A stretch of DNA of 64,000 nt from Vibrio casei (GTDB lineage: Bacteria > Pseudomonadota > Gammaproteobacteria > Enterobacterales > Vibrionaceae): assembly GCF_002218025.2 (NCBI RefSeq), contig NZ_AP018680.1, positions 1,736,001 to 1,800,000 on the forward strand, written 5' to 3'. The position numbers were made by a program, and so were the translations under genes. How positions within the stretch are numbered: position 1 is the first letter of the stretch; the number at the start of each line of letters is the position of its first letter. The notes under the pieces are model-generated. The model did no database searches. It was not told where the DNA came from and saw nothing but the letters and a program-made list of their open reading frames with translations. Below are positions 39,319-49,321 of this stretch, piece by piece.

Positions 39319-40251
39319 ATGTTTGCACATATACGTAATTATGGTTTATTTATTATTGGAGCGCTATTTTGCTTCACTCCTTGGGTTAGTTCACCTATTG
39401 CATTGATTTTCGGTTTTCTATTAACCAGTTTTGGCTTTGTTCCTCATACTATCCCTTTAACTAAAATTATTAAAAAACTACTGGCCTACTCTATTGTAGG
39501 TTTAGGATTTGGTATCAATATTAACCAAGCGATTACTGCAACCGAAAATGGCTTTGGGATTATTGTGACGACTATTTTCAGCACATTAATTCTCGGTGCT
39601 TTCATTGCAAAAAGAATGGGGTTAGAAAGAGAGACTGGGCACTTAATTGCTTCTGGGACGGCAATTTGTGGCGGAAGTGCTATTGCTGCTGTTGCTCCAG
39701 CGATTAACGCAAAAGATCAACCGGTAGCAATGTCATTAGCAGTAATATATGTTCTAAACTCACTCGCGCTATTTCTGTTTCCCGTGATTGGACATGCTCT
39801 GGATATGAGCCAAATACAATTTGGTACTTGGGCTGCTATTGCTATTCATGATACCTCATCGGTCGTCGGAGCCGCTCAAGCATATGGTGAAGAATCTCTT
39901 CAAATTGCAACGACGCTTAAACTAGCACGAGCATTATGGATTGTTCCGGTGGCTTTTATCAGCGCTCTTATGTTTAAAAATGACAGTAAGAAAATTACGA
40001 TTCCATTCTTCATTTTATTTTACTGCGCAGCAATAGTGTTTAGTGACCAAGTACCTCAATTTTCAACGCTCTACTACGGTATTTACAGCTTTGCCAAACA
40101 GAGCTTGGTACTTTGTTTGTTTTTAATCGGTTGTGGGATCTCGGTAAATAAATTAAAAGAAACTGGCCCAAGACCAATGCTGTTCGGTGTATTACTTTGG
40201 ATTATTATTTCCGTCAGTTCTTTAAGCTATATAATGACGCACATTCAGTAA
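39319..40251 (+). CDS. YeiH family putative sulfate exporter
   Basis: 310 residues with about ten membrane helices. [19 protein letters not shown] and [16 protein letters not shown] are signatures of the YeiH/UPF0324 family. The substrate is not firmly known; some relatives are proposed sulfate exporters. AGGCC lies upstream of the ATG. Confidence 0.88.
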   Translation: MFAHIRNYGLFIIGALFCFTPWVSSPIALIFGFLLTSFGFVPHTIPLTKIIKKLLAYSIVGLGFGININQAITATENGFGIIVTTIFSTLILGAFIAKRMGLERETGHLIASGTAICGGSAIAAVAPAINAKDQPVAMSLAVIYVLNSLALFLFPVIGHALDMSQIQFGTWAAIAIHDTSSVVGAAQAYGEESLQIATTLKLARALWIVPVAFISALMFKNDSKKITIPFFILFYCAAIVFSDQVPQFSTLYYGIYSFAKQSLVLCLFLIGCGISVNKLKETGPRPMLFGVLLWIIISVSSLSYIMTHIQ

Positions 40252-40284
40252 CCATCAACATAAAAGTAACTGAATAAAACACCA

Positions 40285-40461
40285 CTAAACATGGGGTTCA
40301 ATTGGAGCCTCATGGTCATGTTTCACTGATGCTTTGCGCTTTAAGACCCACACAATGATTGAAACAAATGCAGCCAATTCAGCTAAAGCCGAGACTAACC
40401 CTTCTGTATAAATAGACAGAACAACAAAAGCGGCAACCGCCAATATCAATAAAGCCTTCAT
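40285..40461 (-). CDS. 58-residue membrane protein
   Basis: Small gene, not recognised. Sequence starts MKALLILAVAAFVVLSIYTE and ends EAPIEPHV. Two hydrophobic segments (about 3-18 and 24-40) form a likely helical hairpin, followed by a basic turn (KRK) and a His/acid-rich tail. AGGG lies 6 nt before the ATG. It sits on the minus strand between the YeiH-like gene and menE. The clear ribosome site and coherent membrane profile support a real gene. Confidence 0.7.
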   Translation of the reverse strand: MKALLILAVAAFVVLSIYTEGLVSALAELAAFVSIIVWVLKRKASVKHDHEAPIEPHV

Positions 40462-40584
40462 TTTATTCCCTTAAATTTAAACCATCTTTCGACGCGTTAA
40501 CCACGATAACTCTAGTATGGCTGAATCAAATTTAAGCAATAAATTCTGTTTTGGACTATTAAATAACTTTTGTGAATGATCGAC

Positions 40585-41997
40585 CTAGGGTTTGTCTGTA
40601 TACCTTTCCTCACCATAGTGTTGTTGGTAGTAGCGTTTTAAATCCACTCGAGCAATTTTAATTCCAGTATTCATTAAATTTTCTGGTAACAAGTAGTAAG
40701 CATCTGGACACTTAAACTTATCGAGGTACTGCACCAAAAATTGCTGATATTCCTCATTGGATAGCTCGATAATACCATCAATAAAAGCAATGGGTCTGTG
40801 CCCATATTGAACATTTGAAATGGGAATTACTATCACTTGTTTGATATTGGGATGACGATTCAAAACCGCTTCAATTTCCTCACAATAAATATTTTCACCA
40901 CCAGAAATAAACTGATTATCTTCACGCCCTAAGATCTCAATCTCATCGGCTTGATTTTCAATAAAATGCACTCGTCCCAAATCTTTGGTATCAAACCATG
41001 GCGTTTGTTGATTAACTAATGGCGTTAGTTTGCCTTCTGACAAATAGCCAAGCGCTAACGTTTCACCTGCTACAAATATTTTCGAGCCTTCAACTTTTAT
41101 TTTACGATGTGGTAATAACGATCCAGAGGTAGGAGAACCATCCACTTGTTTCGCTATCACGGTTGAAGCCGTTTCTGTCATGCCATAGCCCACCCAGCAC
41201 TCAATACCTTTAACACTAGCCCTTTGGGTTAAAGAAAGAGGAATATGCCCTCCACCAAGTAACACTCTTTTTAAGGTCGCTTCATAAGGCTGATCAAGTA
41301 AACGCTGAAGCTGAGTTGGGACAAGCGAAGCGTGTGTTACATGCTGTAAATCGTGTAAAAGATCCTCTCCAATAACCAGTTGCGCTCCTTTGCATAACCA
41401 TCTCCAGAGTATCGAAAGCCCAGAAACATGATAGATAGGCAAGCTTAGTAACCACGAATCATTGTGCTCAAACTTAAAAGCCTCGGTTAGTCCTTGCGCA
41501 CTTGCTAAATGATGCTTGACACAATGGACAACCGCTTTAGGGGTACCGGTTGATCCTGACGTAAAAATAATACTGGCTTGCTGCTCTCCACAAAATATTT
41601 CACGCCTTTCAAAGCCGGTACAGAAGGAAGTATTATCAAGATCAAAAGACAATAATGGACATAAAATGGAAGGTTCAACGTCTAAGGTCGACTCACCCAA
41701 CCAACAGTAATCGGCTTGAATAATAATTAATTTTTGTTTAATAGAGTGTAACGGTTGAGGCGGCATTAAAGCACATAACGCGCCAAGGCGAAGACAAGCT
41801 AAATACAACAAAACCGCTTTGGGTTCATTTTTGCTGATCAGCGCTACCACACTTCCTTGACAAAGGTTCTGTAAAGTGAGTTGATGGCATAATTCGCTAA
41901 TAGTGTCATCAAGCGCTTTCCAGCTATATGTTTTAAGCGACGTTATCAAAGCAATTTTTTGTGGCTTTTCTTGAGCCCATTTTTGAATCATATCCAT
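40585..41997 (-). CDS. menE: o-succinylbenzoate-CoA ligase
   Basis: 470-residue AMP-forming ligase activating o-succinylbenzoate for menaquinone synthesis. IIFTSGSTGTPKAVVH is the P-loop (about 151-166), WVGYGMTETAS the adenine-binding motif and ILGREDNQFISGGENIY the hinge region. It follows menC by 17 bp and is the last men gene. Confidence 0.94.
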   Translation of the reverse strand: MDMIQKWAQEKPQKIALITSLKTYSWKALDDTISELCHQLTLQNLCQGSVVALISKNEPKAVLLYLACLRLGALCALMPPQPLHSIKQKLIIIQADYCWLGESTLDVEPSILCPLLSFDLDNTSFCTGFERREIFCGEQQASIIFTSGSTGTPKAVVHCVKHHLASAQGLTEAFKFEHNDSWLLSLPIYHVSGLSILWRWLCKGAQLVIGEDLLHDLQHVTHASLVPTQLQRLLDQPYEATLKRVLLGGGHIPLSLTQRASVKGIECWVGYGMTETASTVIAKQVDGSPTSGSLLPHRKIKVEGSKIFVAGETLALGYLSEGKLTPLVNQQTPWFDTKDLGRVHFIENQADEIEILGREDNQFISGGENIYCEEIEAVLNRHPNIKQVIVIPISNVQYGHRPIAFIDGIIELSNEEYQQFLVQYLDKFKCPDAYYLLPENLMNTGIKIARVDLKRYYQQHYGEERYTDKP

Positions 41998-42014
41998 GGC
42001 GATTTCACCTTAAT

Positions 42015-43055
42015 TCAAGATCGCCAAATAAGCGCTTGTTCACTTAAGAAAGCCATAGGCAAAACACTATTAGGCCAAGAGCGTTCTAATTGAGATTGGA
42101 ATAACTGTAGAGTATCTAAACCCGGCGTTTGGTGTGGTGTTTGCCATGCTGATAATCGAGCCAATTGCGTTAAGCCTATCGTTGATTCAAGACTAGAACT
42201 GATCACCACTTGCAAGCCTTGTGCTTTAGCGTAATCAATAAGCCTAATGCATCGATCAATGGAACCAATTAAAGTAGGCTTAATCACTAATGCGCCCAAT
42301 TGATCATTAAAAAAATTTGAAACATCAAACTCTGTCACATTGAATTTTGGAGTATGGATAGTCTCTTGCAACGTTTCATCCCAAGCAATCTTGATCCCGG
42401 TTTGACGAGCAAACTCAAGGCTAAGCTCAGGGGTATGGCAAGGCTCTTCTAAGAAAGTAATTCGACGGCGTAATTCCGGCGTAACATATTGCGCAAATTT
42501 TAGTGCTTTATCCAAACTCCAACTGCGATTGGCATCTAAACGTAAATTCAATTCTGGGATAGACTCCAAAAATAAATTCACTAGCATCCCGTCTCTAATC
42601 GGTTCATATAAACCTACTTTCACTTTGGCAACCTTTTGACGGTCATTATCCGCCATGTTTTGAAACACGGGAATTAATTCATCCGGATCACCACTGCATA
42701 AAGGCGCTACAAGATATTCACCTGCTTGAGGCAATGTCTGTTCAAGCTCGTATTTCGCCGCAGATAATCCAAAAGAGACCGATGGAAATAAGCTTTCGAA
42801 ATCAGGCCATTCACCCGTTTTTTGCCATGTTGATAATATTGGTAATAATTGTGCTTCGACTTGCTCTAGTGTTTCATAACTAAAAGTGGGCAGTGGTGCA
42901 CATTCGCCTAGTCCACCATGTTCATTTTCATAAAGCTCAATAATATAGCCTTCACGTTGTAATAAACGTTGTTCGCGAACAATCACACCACTGTCCATCG
43001 GCAGTTGATAACGATATAACGTTACTTGACGTGAAAACTGGCTCTTCTTAAACAT
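42015..43055 (-). CDS. menC: o-succinylbenzoate synthase
   Basis: 346-residue enolase-superfamily dehydratase. KVKVGLYEP carries the catalytic Lys; metal ligands are in RLDANRSW, FLEEPCHTP and AWDETLQE; VIKPTLIGS holds the second Lys. Acts after MenH in the menaquinone pathway. A terminator-like hairpin and 102 bp separate it from menH, and menB, usually located between them, is absent. Confidence 0.94.
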   Translation of the reverse strand: MFKKSQFSRQVTLYRYQLPMDSGVIVREQRLLQREGYIIELYENEHGGLGECAPLPTFSYETLEQVEAQLLPILSTWQKTGEWPDFESLFPSVSFGLSAAKYELEQTLPQAGEYLVAPLCSGDPDELIPVFQNMADNDRQKVAKVKVGLYEPIRDGMLVNLFLESIPELNLRLDANRSWSLDKALKFAQYVTPELRRRITFLEEPCHTPELSLEFARQTGIKIAWDETLQETIHTPKFNVTEFDVSNFFNDQLGALVIKPTLIGSIDRCIRLIDYAKAQGLQVVISSSLESTIGLTQLARLSAWQTPHQTPGLDTLQLFQSQLERSWPNSVLPMAFLSEQALIWRS

Positions 43056-43086
43056 AACTACTCACTAATACCAATATAAAGAAAAT

Positions 43087-43110
43087 AAAAAAGCATGTCT
43101 TAAGACACGC
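43087..43110 (-). terminator. terminator-like hairpin between menH and menC
   Basis: GCATGTC/GACACGC (43093-43099, 43104-43110; one G-T pair), TTAA loop, followed on the minus strand by TTTTTT (43087-43092). Confidence 0.75.
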
Positions 43111-43157
43111 CTTTATCTAAATCTTTCAGCCTTTATAAAAAGTTTAAGTCATCTGAA

Positions 43158-43964
43158 TTACAACGTATCAACAAATGCTTTTACTATGCTGGAAAATTGT
43201 TGTGGCTGTTCATGATGAACATTATGTCCTGCATTTTTTACCAGTTGATATGGCAAGCCACTTTTTTCAGCTAATATCCTGAATTTCTGATCTTTCTCAC
43301 CACAGACATATAGTAAAGGCACTGACAATTGCTTTAAATCATCAAGTAAATATGGCTGTTTCGCTAATGATGTCGCTCGTAACATACATCCTAATTGTGA
43401 CCCCAGATTATCACTTCTTAGCTCAACTAATTCTTCTCGTTGATCATCATCTAAAGAACTAAATACACCTTGTAAGTACCAATCATATAAGACGTCTTCA
43501 ATTGCTTCGGTCGCAAAACGTTTTGACCAATGTTTATCATCTTCCCAACGCAATACATTCTCTTGTTCTTGAATCAGACCAAAATTACCACCTTCTAGAA
43601 TTGCACCTTGAATATTTAAATCTGGAAAAGCTTGTTTTGCCATGCCAAACATTGCAATTCTCGCCCCTAATGAATACGCAACAAACACTAAAGGGGTATT
43701 AGGCGCGCGCTTTTCTTTTTTCAACTTACTTAATACCGTCAGTTGAACTTGTTGACAAGCTTCTTCAAAGTTTTGCACTTCGCAATACTTACTTAAGCCA
43801 TGACAAGGTAAATCGATGCAAATTGCATGTGGCAAATTCAAATGTGATAAACAATTGTTCCAATCTAAGCTTGAACCTAAGAATCCATGTAAAAACACAG
43901 GAATAGGCTGCTGCGCTTCAATCTCTCCACTATCATTTCTTTCAACCATTTGACTATAAAGCAT
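43158..43964 (-). CDS. menH: SHCHC synthase MenH
   Basis: 268-residue alpha/beta hydrolase that eliminates pyruvate from SEPHCHC to give SHCHC. The triad is Ser98 (in AYSLGAR), Asp225 (in GEKDQKF) and His247 (in NAGHNVH). VFLHGFLGSSLDW forms the oxyanion region. It overlaps menD by 11 bp, so translation is coupled. Confidence 0.92.
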   Translation of the reverse strand: MLYSQMVERNDSGEIEAQQPIPVFLHGFLGSSLDWNNCLSHLNLPHAICIDLPCHGLSKYCEVQNFEEACQQVQLTVLSKLKKEKRAPNTPLVFVAYSLGARIAMFGMAKQAFPDLNIQGAILEGGNFGLIQEQENVLRWEDDKHWSKRFATEAIEDVLYDWYLQGVFSSLDDDQREELVELRSDNLGSQLGCMLRATSLAKQPYLLDDLKQLSVPLLYVCGEKDQKFRILAEKSGLPYQLVKNAGHNVHHEQPQQFSSIVKAFVDTL

Positions 43965-45735
43965 GAGATTTTACCGCCTGTACAATTGTTTTAATATGTT
44001 GAGAAGCTTGTTCTGGTAGCGTAAGCACTTCAATTAATAACGCAGAATGAACCATACCCTGTTGGTGTTGCTTAATATAGCTATCAATGCTTTCTATGCA
44101 TTGCGCCATAGTTATGGGTTGGCAATAACCCAAACCAAATTGTTTTGCTGCAAATTCAAACGTTAAGCCATGAGGCATTTGGTATAGAGTCTGCTTTTGT
44201 TCAGCTGGTACAGGTAGTAAATCAAAGATTGCACCACCATTATTATTCGTCACGATCACAACGTGGGGTTGTTCAATCTGTCTCAACAAAGCCAGAGAAT
44301 TTAAATCATACAATAATGACGTATCACCAATTAGCGTCAGCATCGTTTGGCGTTGATGGCGCTGAATACCAACCGCTGTTGCAATTAAACCATCAATACC
44401 TGATGCCCCTCGATTGGTATAAACTTCTCTGCGATCAATTGTAGACAACATATCCACCAAACGAACAATTAAGCTGTTACCAATGAACATATTCCCCTTG
44501 CCCATCACACGAAGTAGATCATCCAAACACAAAACTAACTGACACTCCGTTAGGTATTCTGAGTTTTTGTGAGGTTGCGCGGAAAATTGAATGACTTGCC
44601 TAGCCTCTTTAAGTTTATCAGCCCAACCCGATTGAGGAACCGCATTATTAAGAGCAGGAGAAATAGCATTATTTAGCATATCAATGCTATCGGAAACAGA
44701 AGCCACGGTTCTTAATTGCGATAAATGATCAGGGTTTAATACACTAGGCGTGGGATCAAAAAGCCAATAATGTGAATGGTATTGAGAGACAACATGTTTG
44801 ATCCATTGCCCTATACGCTTAGAAACTAATCGCGCACCAAACTGAAAAATACACTCTGCTTGTGACAACATGCTCATATAATGGGGAGACTGCAACCACA
44901 AATCAAAATGAGCCCAGTCGCTGCTAATACCACTTTGTGGATCGCATAACACAGGCCATCCATATTTTTCTGCAAAGGCTTTGGCTTTCAGCGCTTCTTC
45001 TAAAGGCATTTTTCCAATGACCACCACGACTTTTAGGTCATAAATATAATTAAGAATATGTTGTTGGAAATGGTTGGTTAATTCTGAGACATTGTAACTT
45101 GTATACAATTCATCCAATGGCATTTCTACTAAAGAAGCATGTTTGGCATTCTCAAAATAAGAAACATAATGCTCTTTTTCTTGTATAGATTGAATGTATA
45201 AGGGCTCTGGATAAGGGCAGTTAATATGAACGGAACCACCTCTGACCTTCTGATAAAGCATTGCATGTTGTACAGACACCAGTACCTGGCCTAGGTCCTG
45301 TTGAATCGATGGGCTTGGTAACATAACACTTTTGATTACATGGCTGGAGAAAATCCCTTTTTGTTGAATCGCTTGATTCGCCCCAACATCAATCAACTCT
45401 TGTGGCCTATCCGCTGTTAATAAAATCAGCTTTTCTCCCGTTAAGCCAGTTTCAGCTGTACAAGGTAATAAGTTCGTCACCGCCGTGCCCGAAGTCACAA
45501 TCACCGCGACAGGTGTCCCGCTCGCTTTCGCCAGACCCAAGGCCAGGTAGCCCAGCCCTCTTTCATCAAAATGAGTATTAATAGTCAGATCGGTTCGGTC
45601 TGCCAATTCTAGCGCTTCTAAGCTCAACGGGGTTGAGCGCGAACCCGGTGCAATACAAACATGTTTTACACCTTGAGAATATAACGCTTCCAATAGAGCT
45701 TGCGCCCAAATTCGGTTAAGTCCCGCTTGGCTCAT
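43954..45735 (-). CDS. menD: SEPHCHC synthase MenD
   Basis: 593-residue thiamin-diphosphate enzyme joining isochorismate and 2-oxoglutarate. IAPGSRSTPLSLEAL and THFDERGLGYLALGLAK (with the ThDP Glu) are at the N-terminus; NRGASGIDGLIATAVG and LIGDTSLLYDLNSL (metal site) are in the C-terminal domain. The ATG overlaps the menF stop by 4 bp. Confidence 0.96.
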   Translation of the reverse strand: MSQAGLNRIWAQALLEALYSQGVKHVCIAPGSRSTPLSLEALELADRTDLTINTHFDERGLGYLALGLAKASGTPVAVIVTSGTAVTNLLPCTAETGLTGEKLILLTADRPQELIDVGANQAIQQKGIFSSHVIKSVMLPSPSIQQDLGQVLVSVQHAMLYQKVRGGSVHINCPYPEPLYIQSIQEKEHYVSYFENAKHASLVEMPLDELYTSYNVSELTNHFQQHILNYIYDLKVVVVIGKMPLEEALKAKAFAEKYGWPVLCDPQSGISSDWAHFDLWLQSPHYMSMLSQAECIFQFGARLVSKRIGQWIKHVVSQYHSHYWLFDPTPSVLNPDHLSQLRTVASVSDSIDMLNNAISPALNNAVPQSGWADKLKEARQVIQFSAQPHKNSEYLTECQLVLCLDDLLRVMGKGNMFIGNSLIVRLVDMLSTIDRREVYTNRGASGIDGLIATAVGIQRHQRQTMLTLIGDTSLLYDLNSLALLRQIEQPHVVIVTNNNGGAIFDLLPVPAEQKQTLYQMPHGLTFEFAAKQFGLGYCQPITMAQCIESIDSYIKQHQQGMVHSALLIEVLTLPEQASQHIKTIVQAVKSHAL

Positions 45736-47048
45736 AGACCCTCACAGTGATCGTTTTCAATAGGGTAATCTGAAATTAAATTTAATAATGTGGCTGTTTT
45801 ACGGTTTAACTCTTGCCATTCAAATTCAGCTTCAGATCCTGGAACAATGCCAGCCCCTGCATACAACTTAACCGTATTCTCAGTGACAACTGCGCTGCGA
45901 ATACATACGCAAAATTCCGCTTTATGGTGGCCAAAATACCCCAAAGAACCACTATACCAACCACGAGTAAAAGGCTCATTAACTCGGATGAAATTTAAAG
46001 ATGCTTCACGAGGTAAACCCGCAATAGCCGCTGTTGGTTGAAGGGCGGTTAACAACTGAACCCCTTTCACGCCAAGTGATAAATTACCATTAATATGACG
46101 CTTTAAATGTTGTACGCGTCGTAACTGGATTAACTGTGCTTCAGGTTGCACATCAATAGTTTCAGTATAAGGCGTTAATCGCTCAATAATGTCATTAACA
46201 ACGATCTGATTTTCACGTAAGTTCTTATCATCATTAAGTAGCCAATCTGCCAATTGTTTGTCTTTTTCAGGATTATCATCTCGCCCAATCGTCCCAGCTA
46301 ATGCTTCCGTTTCTAACATGTCACCACTTCGGTGATATAAGCGTTCAGGCGTTGACCCAAGAAAGCTGTCATTAGGTGAGAGCGACATTAAAAAATGAAA
46401 ACTATTACGATTTTGTACACGACTTGCTTTTAACAACTGGGCTGCTTGAATCGGTTGATCAAGTTCCACGATGGTTTTACGAGCCAAGACGACTTTTTCA
46501 AATTCTTTAGATTCGATCGCTATCAATGCTTTTTCTAAGATATGTTTCCATTCATCGCATTGAGGCGAATAATGCACCGTACTCGATTGAGGTTGTAATG
46601 GCGCACTTGGTTGATAATCGGCTTTCAGCTTTTTGAGGTCCCGAATAGTACGTTCATGGTCATCCGATAAATTGACATTCAGAGACCAATTATCATCCTG
46701 TCGCATCAATTCAATTTTAGGTAAGAAGAAATAACTCGACTGATGGCGCGTTTTCGCATGTTCACTATCAAACGCTTTCCCCCCCCACACACGCTGTTGC
46801 GGACCAAGGATAGCGTAAGCTGCTATTGGGTCGGTGAAAGTGTGGATTTGCTCTAACGCAACCACTTCCTCACGTTCATCTCGTGATTGCCAATAAAAGC
46901 GAGGGTATAATATTTGCTCTTGCAACCAATCTATAGCATTAAAACTAGCCGGAAAATTGACTGGCTGACTAATTCGGTTTTCACTCGAAACTTGTCCATT
47001 TCTAATCTTTTCTATCAGTGATTCAATCACCTGATTTAATCCAGACAA
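45732..47048 (-). CDS. menF: isochorismate synthase MenF
   Basis: 438 residues of the chorismate-binding family. Makes isochorismate, the first step of menaquinone synthesis. FLGSTPERLYHR, ALAGTIGRDDNPEKDKQL and the C-terminal GAGIVPGSEAEFEWQELNRK are the active-site motifs. First gene of the menF-D-H-C-E set. A Fur-type palindrome lies about 210 bp upstream against a candidate -10 box. Isochorismate can also feed catechol siderophores. Confidence 0.94.
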   Translation of the reverse strand: MSGLNQVIESLIEKIRNGQVSSENRISQPVNFPASFNAIDWLQEQILYPRFYWQSRDEREEVVALEQIHTFTDPIAAYAILGPQQRVWGGKAFDSEHAKTRHQSSYFFLPKIELMRQDDNWSLNVNLSDDHERTIRDLKKLKADYQPSAPLQPQSSTVHYSPQCDEWKHILEKALIAIESKEFEKVVLARKTIVELDQPIQAAQLLKASRVQNRNSFHFLMSLSPNDSFLGSTPERLYHRSGDMLETEALAGTIGRDDNPEKDKQLADWLLNDDKNLRENQIVVNDIIERLTPYTETIDVQPEAQLIQLRRVQHLKRHINGNLSLGVKGVQLLTALQPTAAIAGLPREASLNFIRVNEPFTRGWYSGSLGYFGHHKAEFCVCIRSAVVTENTVKLYAGAGIVPGSEAEFEWQELNRKTATLLNLISDYPIENDHCEGL

Positions 47049-47393
47049 GCCGACCTCTCAATATTCTCATTCTAGCCCCAAACTATTGAAGCATATTCAT
47101 TTTGAAACATTACAACCCCTACCGCGCCTACTCTAAGTTTTCACTTACGGCAAATCAAGTAATAACCATAATTTAAACATTGATTTCTCTACGACGGTGA
47201 CATTTTAAGCATAGTTAATCTCCAAAAAGAAAGGAGATGATTAAGCGTATTTTATCGCAATGATAATCATTTTTTATTGATAGAAAGAAAAAGCGAATGA
47301 ATACCGTAAAACAAAGCATCTTCATATGGTTTGAGTATAAAAAATAGTGTAACTTGATGGGTCACAAACAATTTTCATTATGGGTATAAGGCT
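47049..47393. promoter_or_regulatory. menF-alaA divergent intergenic region
   Basis: 345 bp with no gene seen. It contains the Fur-like site (47256-47274), a candidate menF -10 (TAAAAT on the minus strand, 47249-47254), and a stem ATCTCC/GGAGAT (about 47218-47237). Confidence 0.5.
47256..47274. promoter_or_regulatory. Fur-type box
   Basis: The 13-bp core AATGATAATCATT (47259-47271) matches the centre of the 19-bp Fur consensus exactly; the outer three bases on each side do not. It lies directly upstream of the TAAAAT -10 candidate of menF, where a bound repressor would block RNA polymerase. Confidence 0.55.
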
Positions 47394-48608
47394 ATGAACC
47401 ACATCGAGATGTCATCAAAACTCGATAATGTCTGTTACGACATTCGAGGGCCAATCCTAAAACATGCCAAGCGCATGGAAGAGGAAGGGCAAAAAATTCT
47501 GAAACTAAATATTGGCAACCCTGCCCCATTTGGTTTTGATGCCCCTGATGAAATCCTTGTTGACGTTATTCGTAACTTACCGACATCTCAAGGTTACTGC
47601 GATTCAAAAGGTATTTATTCAGCGCGTAAAGCTGTCGTTCAGCATTATCAAAAGCTGGGACTCCGCGAGCTTGAAGTCGAAGACGTGTACATAGGTAATG
47701 GTGCGTCAGAATTGATCGTAATGTCGATGCAGGCATTGCTCAATAACAGCGATGAAATATTAATACCGGCTCCCGACTACCCACTATGGACAGCCGCCGC
47801 CTCACTCGCAGGTGGCAAACCAGTACACTACATTTGTGATGAGTCATCTGATTGGTATCCTGATCTCGATGATATTAAAAGCAAAATCACACCGCAAACT
47901 CGTGGCATTGTACTGATTAATCCAAACAACCCAACAGGCGCGGTTTACAGCCGAGACTTTTTATTAGAAGTGGTTGAAATTGCTCGTCAACATAGCCTCA
48001 TTATTTTTGCTGACGAAATTTACGATAAAGTACTTTATGACGGTGCAACCCATACCTCTATTGCCACCTTGGCCGACGATGTATTAATGGTGACTTTTAA
48101 TGGGTTATCTAAAGCGTATCGTGTCTGTGGATTTCGCGGCGGTTGGATGTTTTTGACTGGCCCTAAACATCTTGCAAAAGGATATGTCGACGGATTAGAT
48201 ATGCTTGCCTCAATGCGTCTATGTGCCAATGTACCAATGCAACATGCAATTCAAACAGCCTTAGGCGGCTACCAAAGTATTAATGAATTAATTCTACCCG
48301 GTGGTCGGCTGTTAGAGCAGCGTAACCGAGCTTACGAGCTTATTACGCAAATCCCTGGCATTACTTGTGTTAAACCGAAAGGGGCAATGTATTTATTCCC
48401 AAAAATTGATGTGAAAAAATACAACATTAAAGACGATGCAAAAATGGTACTCGATTTCTTAGTTCAAGAAAAAGTACTGCTGGTACAAGGGACAGGCTTT
48501 AATTGGAAGCAACCCGATCATTTCCGTATTGTAACGCTGCCACATGTCGAAGATTTAGAAACGGCAATTGGACGATTTGAACGTTTCCTATCGACTTATT
48601 CACAATAA
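47394..48608 (+). CDS. alaA: glutamate-pyruvate aminotransferase AlaA
   Basis: 404-residue fold-type I PLP enzyme, alanine synthesis from pyruvate and glutamate. SSKLDNVCYDIRGPILKHAKRME and NIGNPAPFGFDAP align with E. coli AlaA; LINPNNPTGAVYS and the PLP Lys in GLSKAYRVCGFRGGW are clear. The ATG at 47394 matches the E. coli start. Followed by its own terminator and yfbR. Confidence 0.96.
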   Translation: MNHIEMSSKLDNVCYDIRGPILKHAKRMEEEGQKILKLNIGNPAPFGFDAPDEILVDVIRNLPTSQGYCDSKGIYSARKAVVQHYQKLGLRELEVEDVYIGNGASELIVMSMQALLNNSDEILIPAPDYPLWTAAASLAGGKPVHYICDESSDWYPDLDDIKSKITPQTRGIVLINPNNPTGAVYSRDFLLEVVEIARQHSLIIFADEIYDKVLYDGATHTSIATLADDVLMVTFNGLSKAYRVCGFRGGWMFLTGPKHLAKGYVDGLDMLASMRLCANVPMQHAIQTALGGYQSINELILPGGRLLEQRNRAYELITQIPGITCVKPKGAMYLFPKIDVKKYNIKDDAKMVLDFLVQEKVLLVQGTGFNWKQPDHFRIVTLPHVEDLETAIGRFERFLSTYSQ

Positions 48609-48617
48609 TGCGTTCCA

Positions 48618-48648
48618 CAGGCTTCTCTTATAACGAGAAGCCTGTTTT
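48618..48648 (+). terminator. alaA terminator
   Basis: CAGGCTTCTC (48618-48627), 7-nt loop, GAGAAGCCTG (48635-48644), then TTTT. Confidence 0.85.
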
Positions 48649-48682
48649 GTATTCAAAGGCATAAACTTTGTTTGGAGATATT

Positions 48683-49276
48683 ATGACTCAATCTCAACCT
48701 AGCCACTTTTTTGCCCATTTAGCCAGAATGAAACTGATTCAACGCTGGCCTTTGATGCGCTCCATTTCAGCCGAAAACATTTCGGAACATAGCTTACAAG
48801 TCGCCTTTGTCGGCCATGCTTTAGCTATCATTAAAAATAAAAAATTTGGCGGTAAAACAAACCCCGAACGGATCGCGCTACTTGGTATGTATCACGATAC
48901 CAGTGAAGTGTTAACGGGAGATTTGCCCACCCCCGTGAAGTATTACAACCCGGCCATTGCCAACGAATATAAAAAAATAGAATTAGCGGCAGAAAAAAAA
49001 CTCGTTTCAATGCTACCAGAAGAATTCCAGCAAGACTTTGCCCCCTTTCTACTCAGCGATTCAATTAATCTTGAAGACAAAGCAATGGTAAAACAAGCTG
49101 ACAGCCTTTGCGCTTACTTAAAATGTTTAGAAGAACTCTCGGCAGGCAATCACGAATATGAACAAGCTAAAGGCCGTTTAGAAAAAACATTGCAAGAACG
49201 TGAAACACCTGAAATGAGATATTTCTTAGATGTTTTTGCACCGAGCTTTGAGCTAACTTTAGATGAAATCAGCTAA
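48683..49276 (+). CDS. yfbR: 5'-deoxynucleotidase YfbR
   Basis: 197-residue HD-domain phosphohydrolase acting on deoxyribonucleoside 5'-monophosphates. Metal residues are His36 (in SEHSLQ), His71-Asp72 (in YHDTSEV) and an Asp in KQADSL. I use the ATG at 48683 with GGAG 5 nt upstream; the frame opens at a TTG five codons earlier. It is followed 45 bp later by a second HD-domain nucleotide hydrolase. Confidence 0.95.
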   Translation: MTQSQPSHFFAHLARMKLIQRWPLMRSISAENISEHSLQVAFVGHALAIIKNKKFGGKTNPERIALLGMYHDTSEVLTGDLPTPVKYYNPAIANEYKKIELAAEKKLVSMLPEEFQQDFAPFLLSDSINLEDKAMVKQADSLCAYLKCLEELSAGNHEYEQAKGRLEKTLQERETPEMRYFLDVFAPSFELTLDEIS

Positions 49277-49321
49277 CTTTAATGGACTATATAAAAAAAT
49301 AATCAAACACAACGAGGCAAT

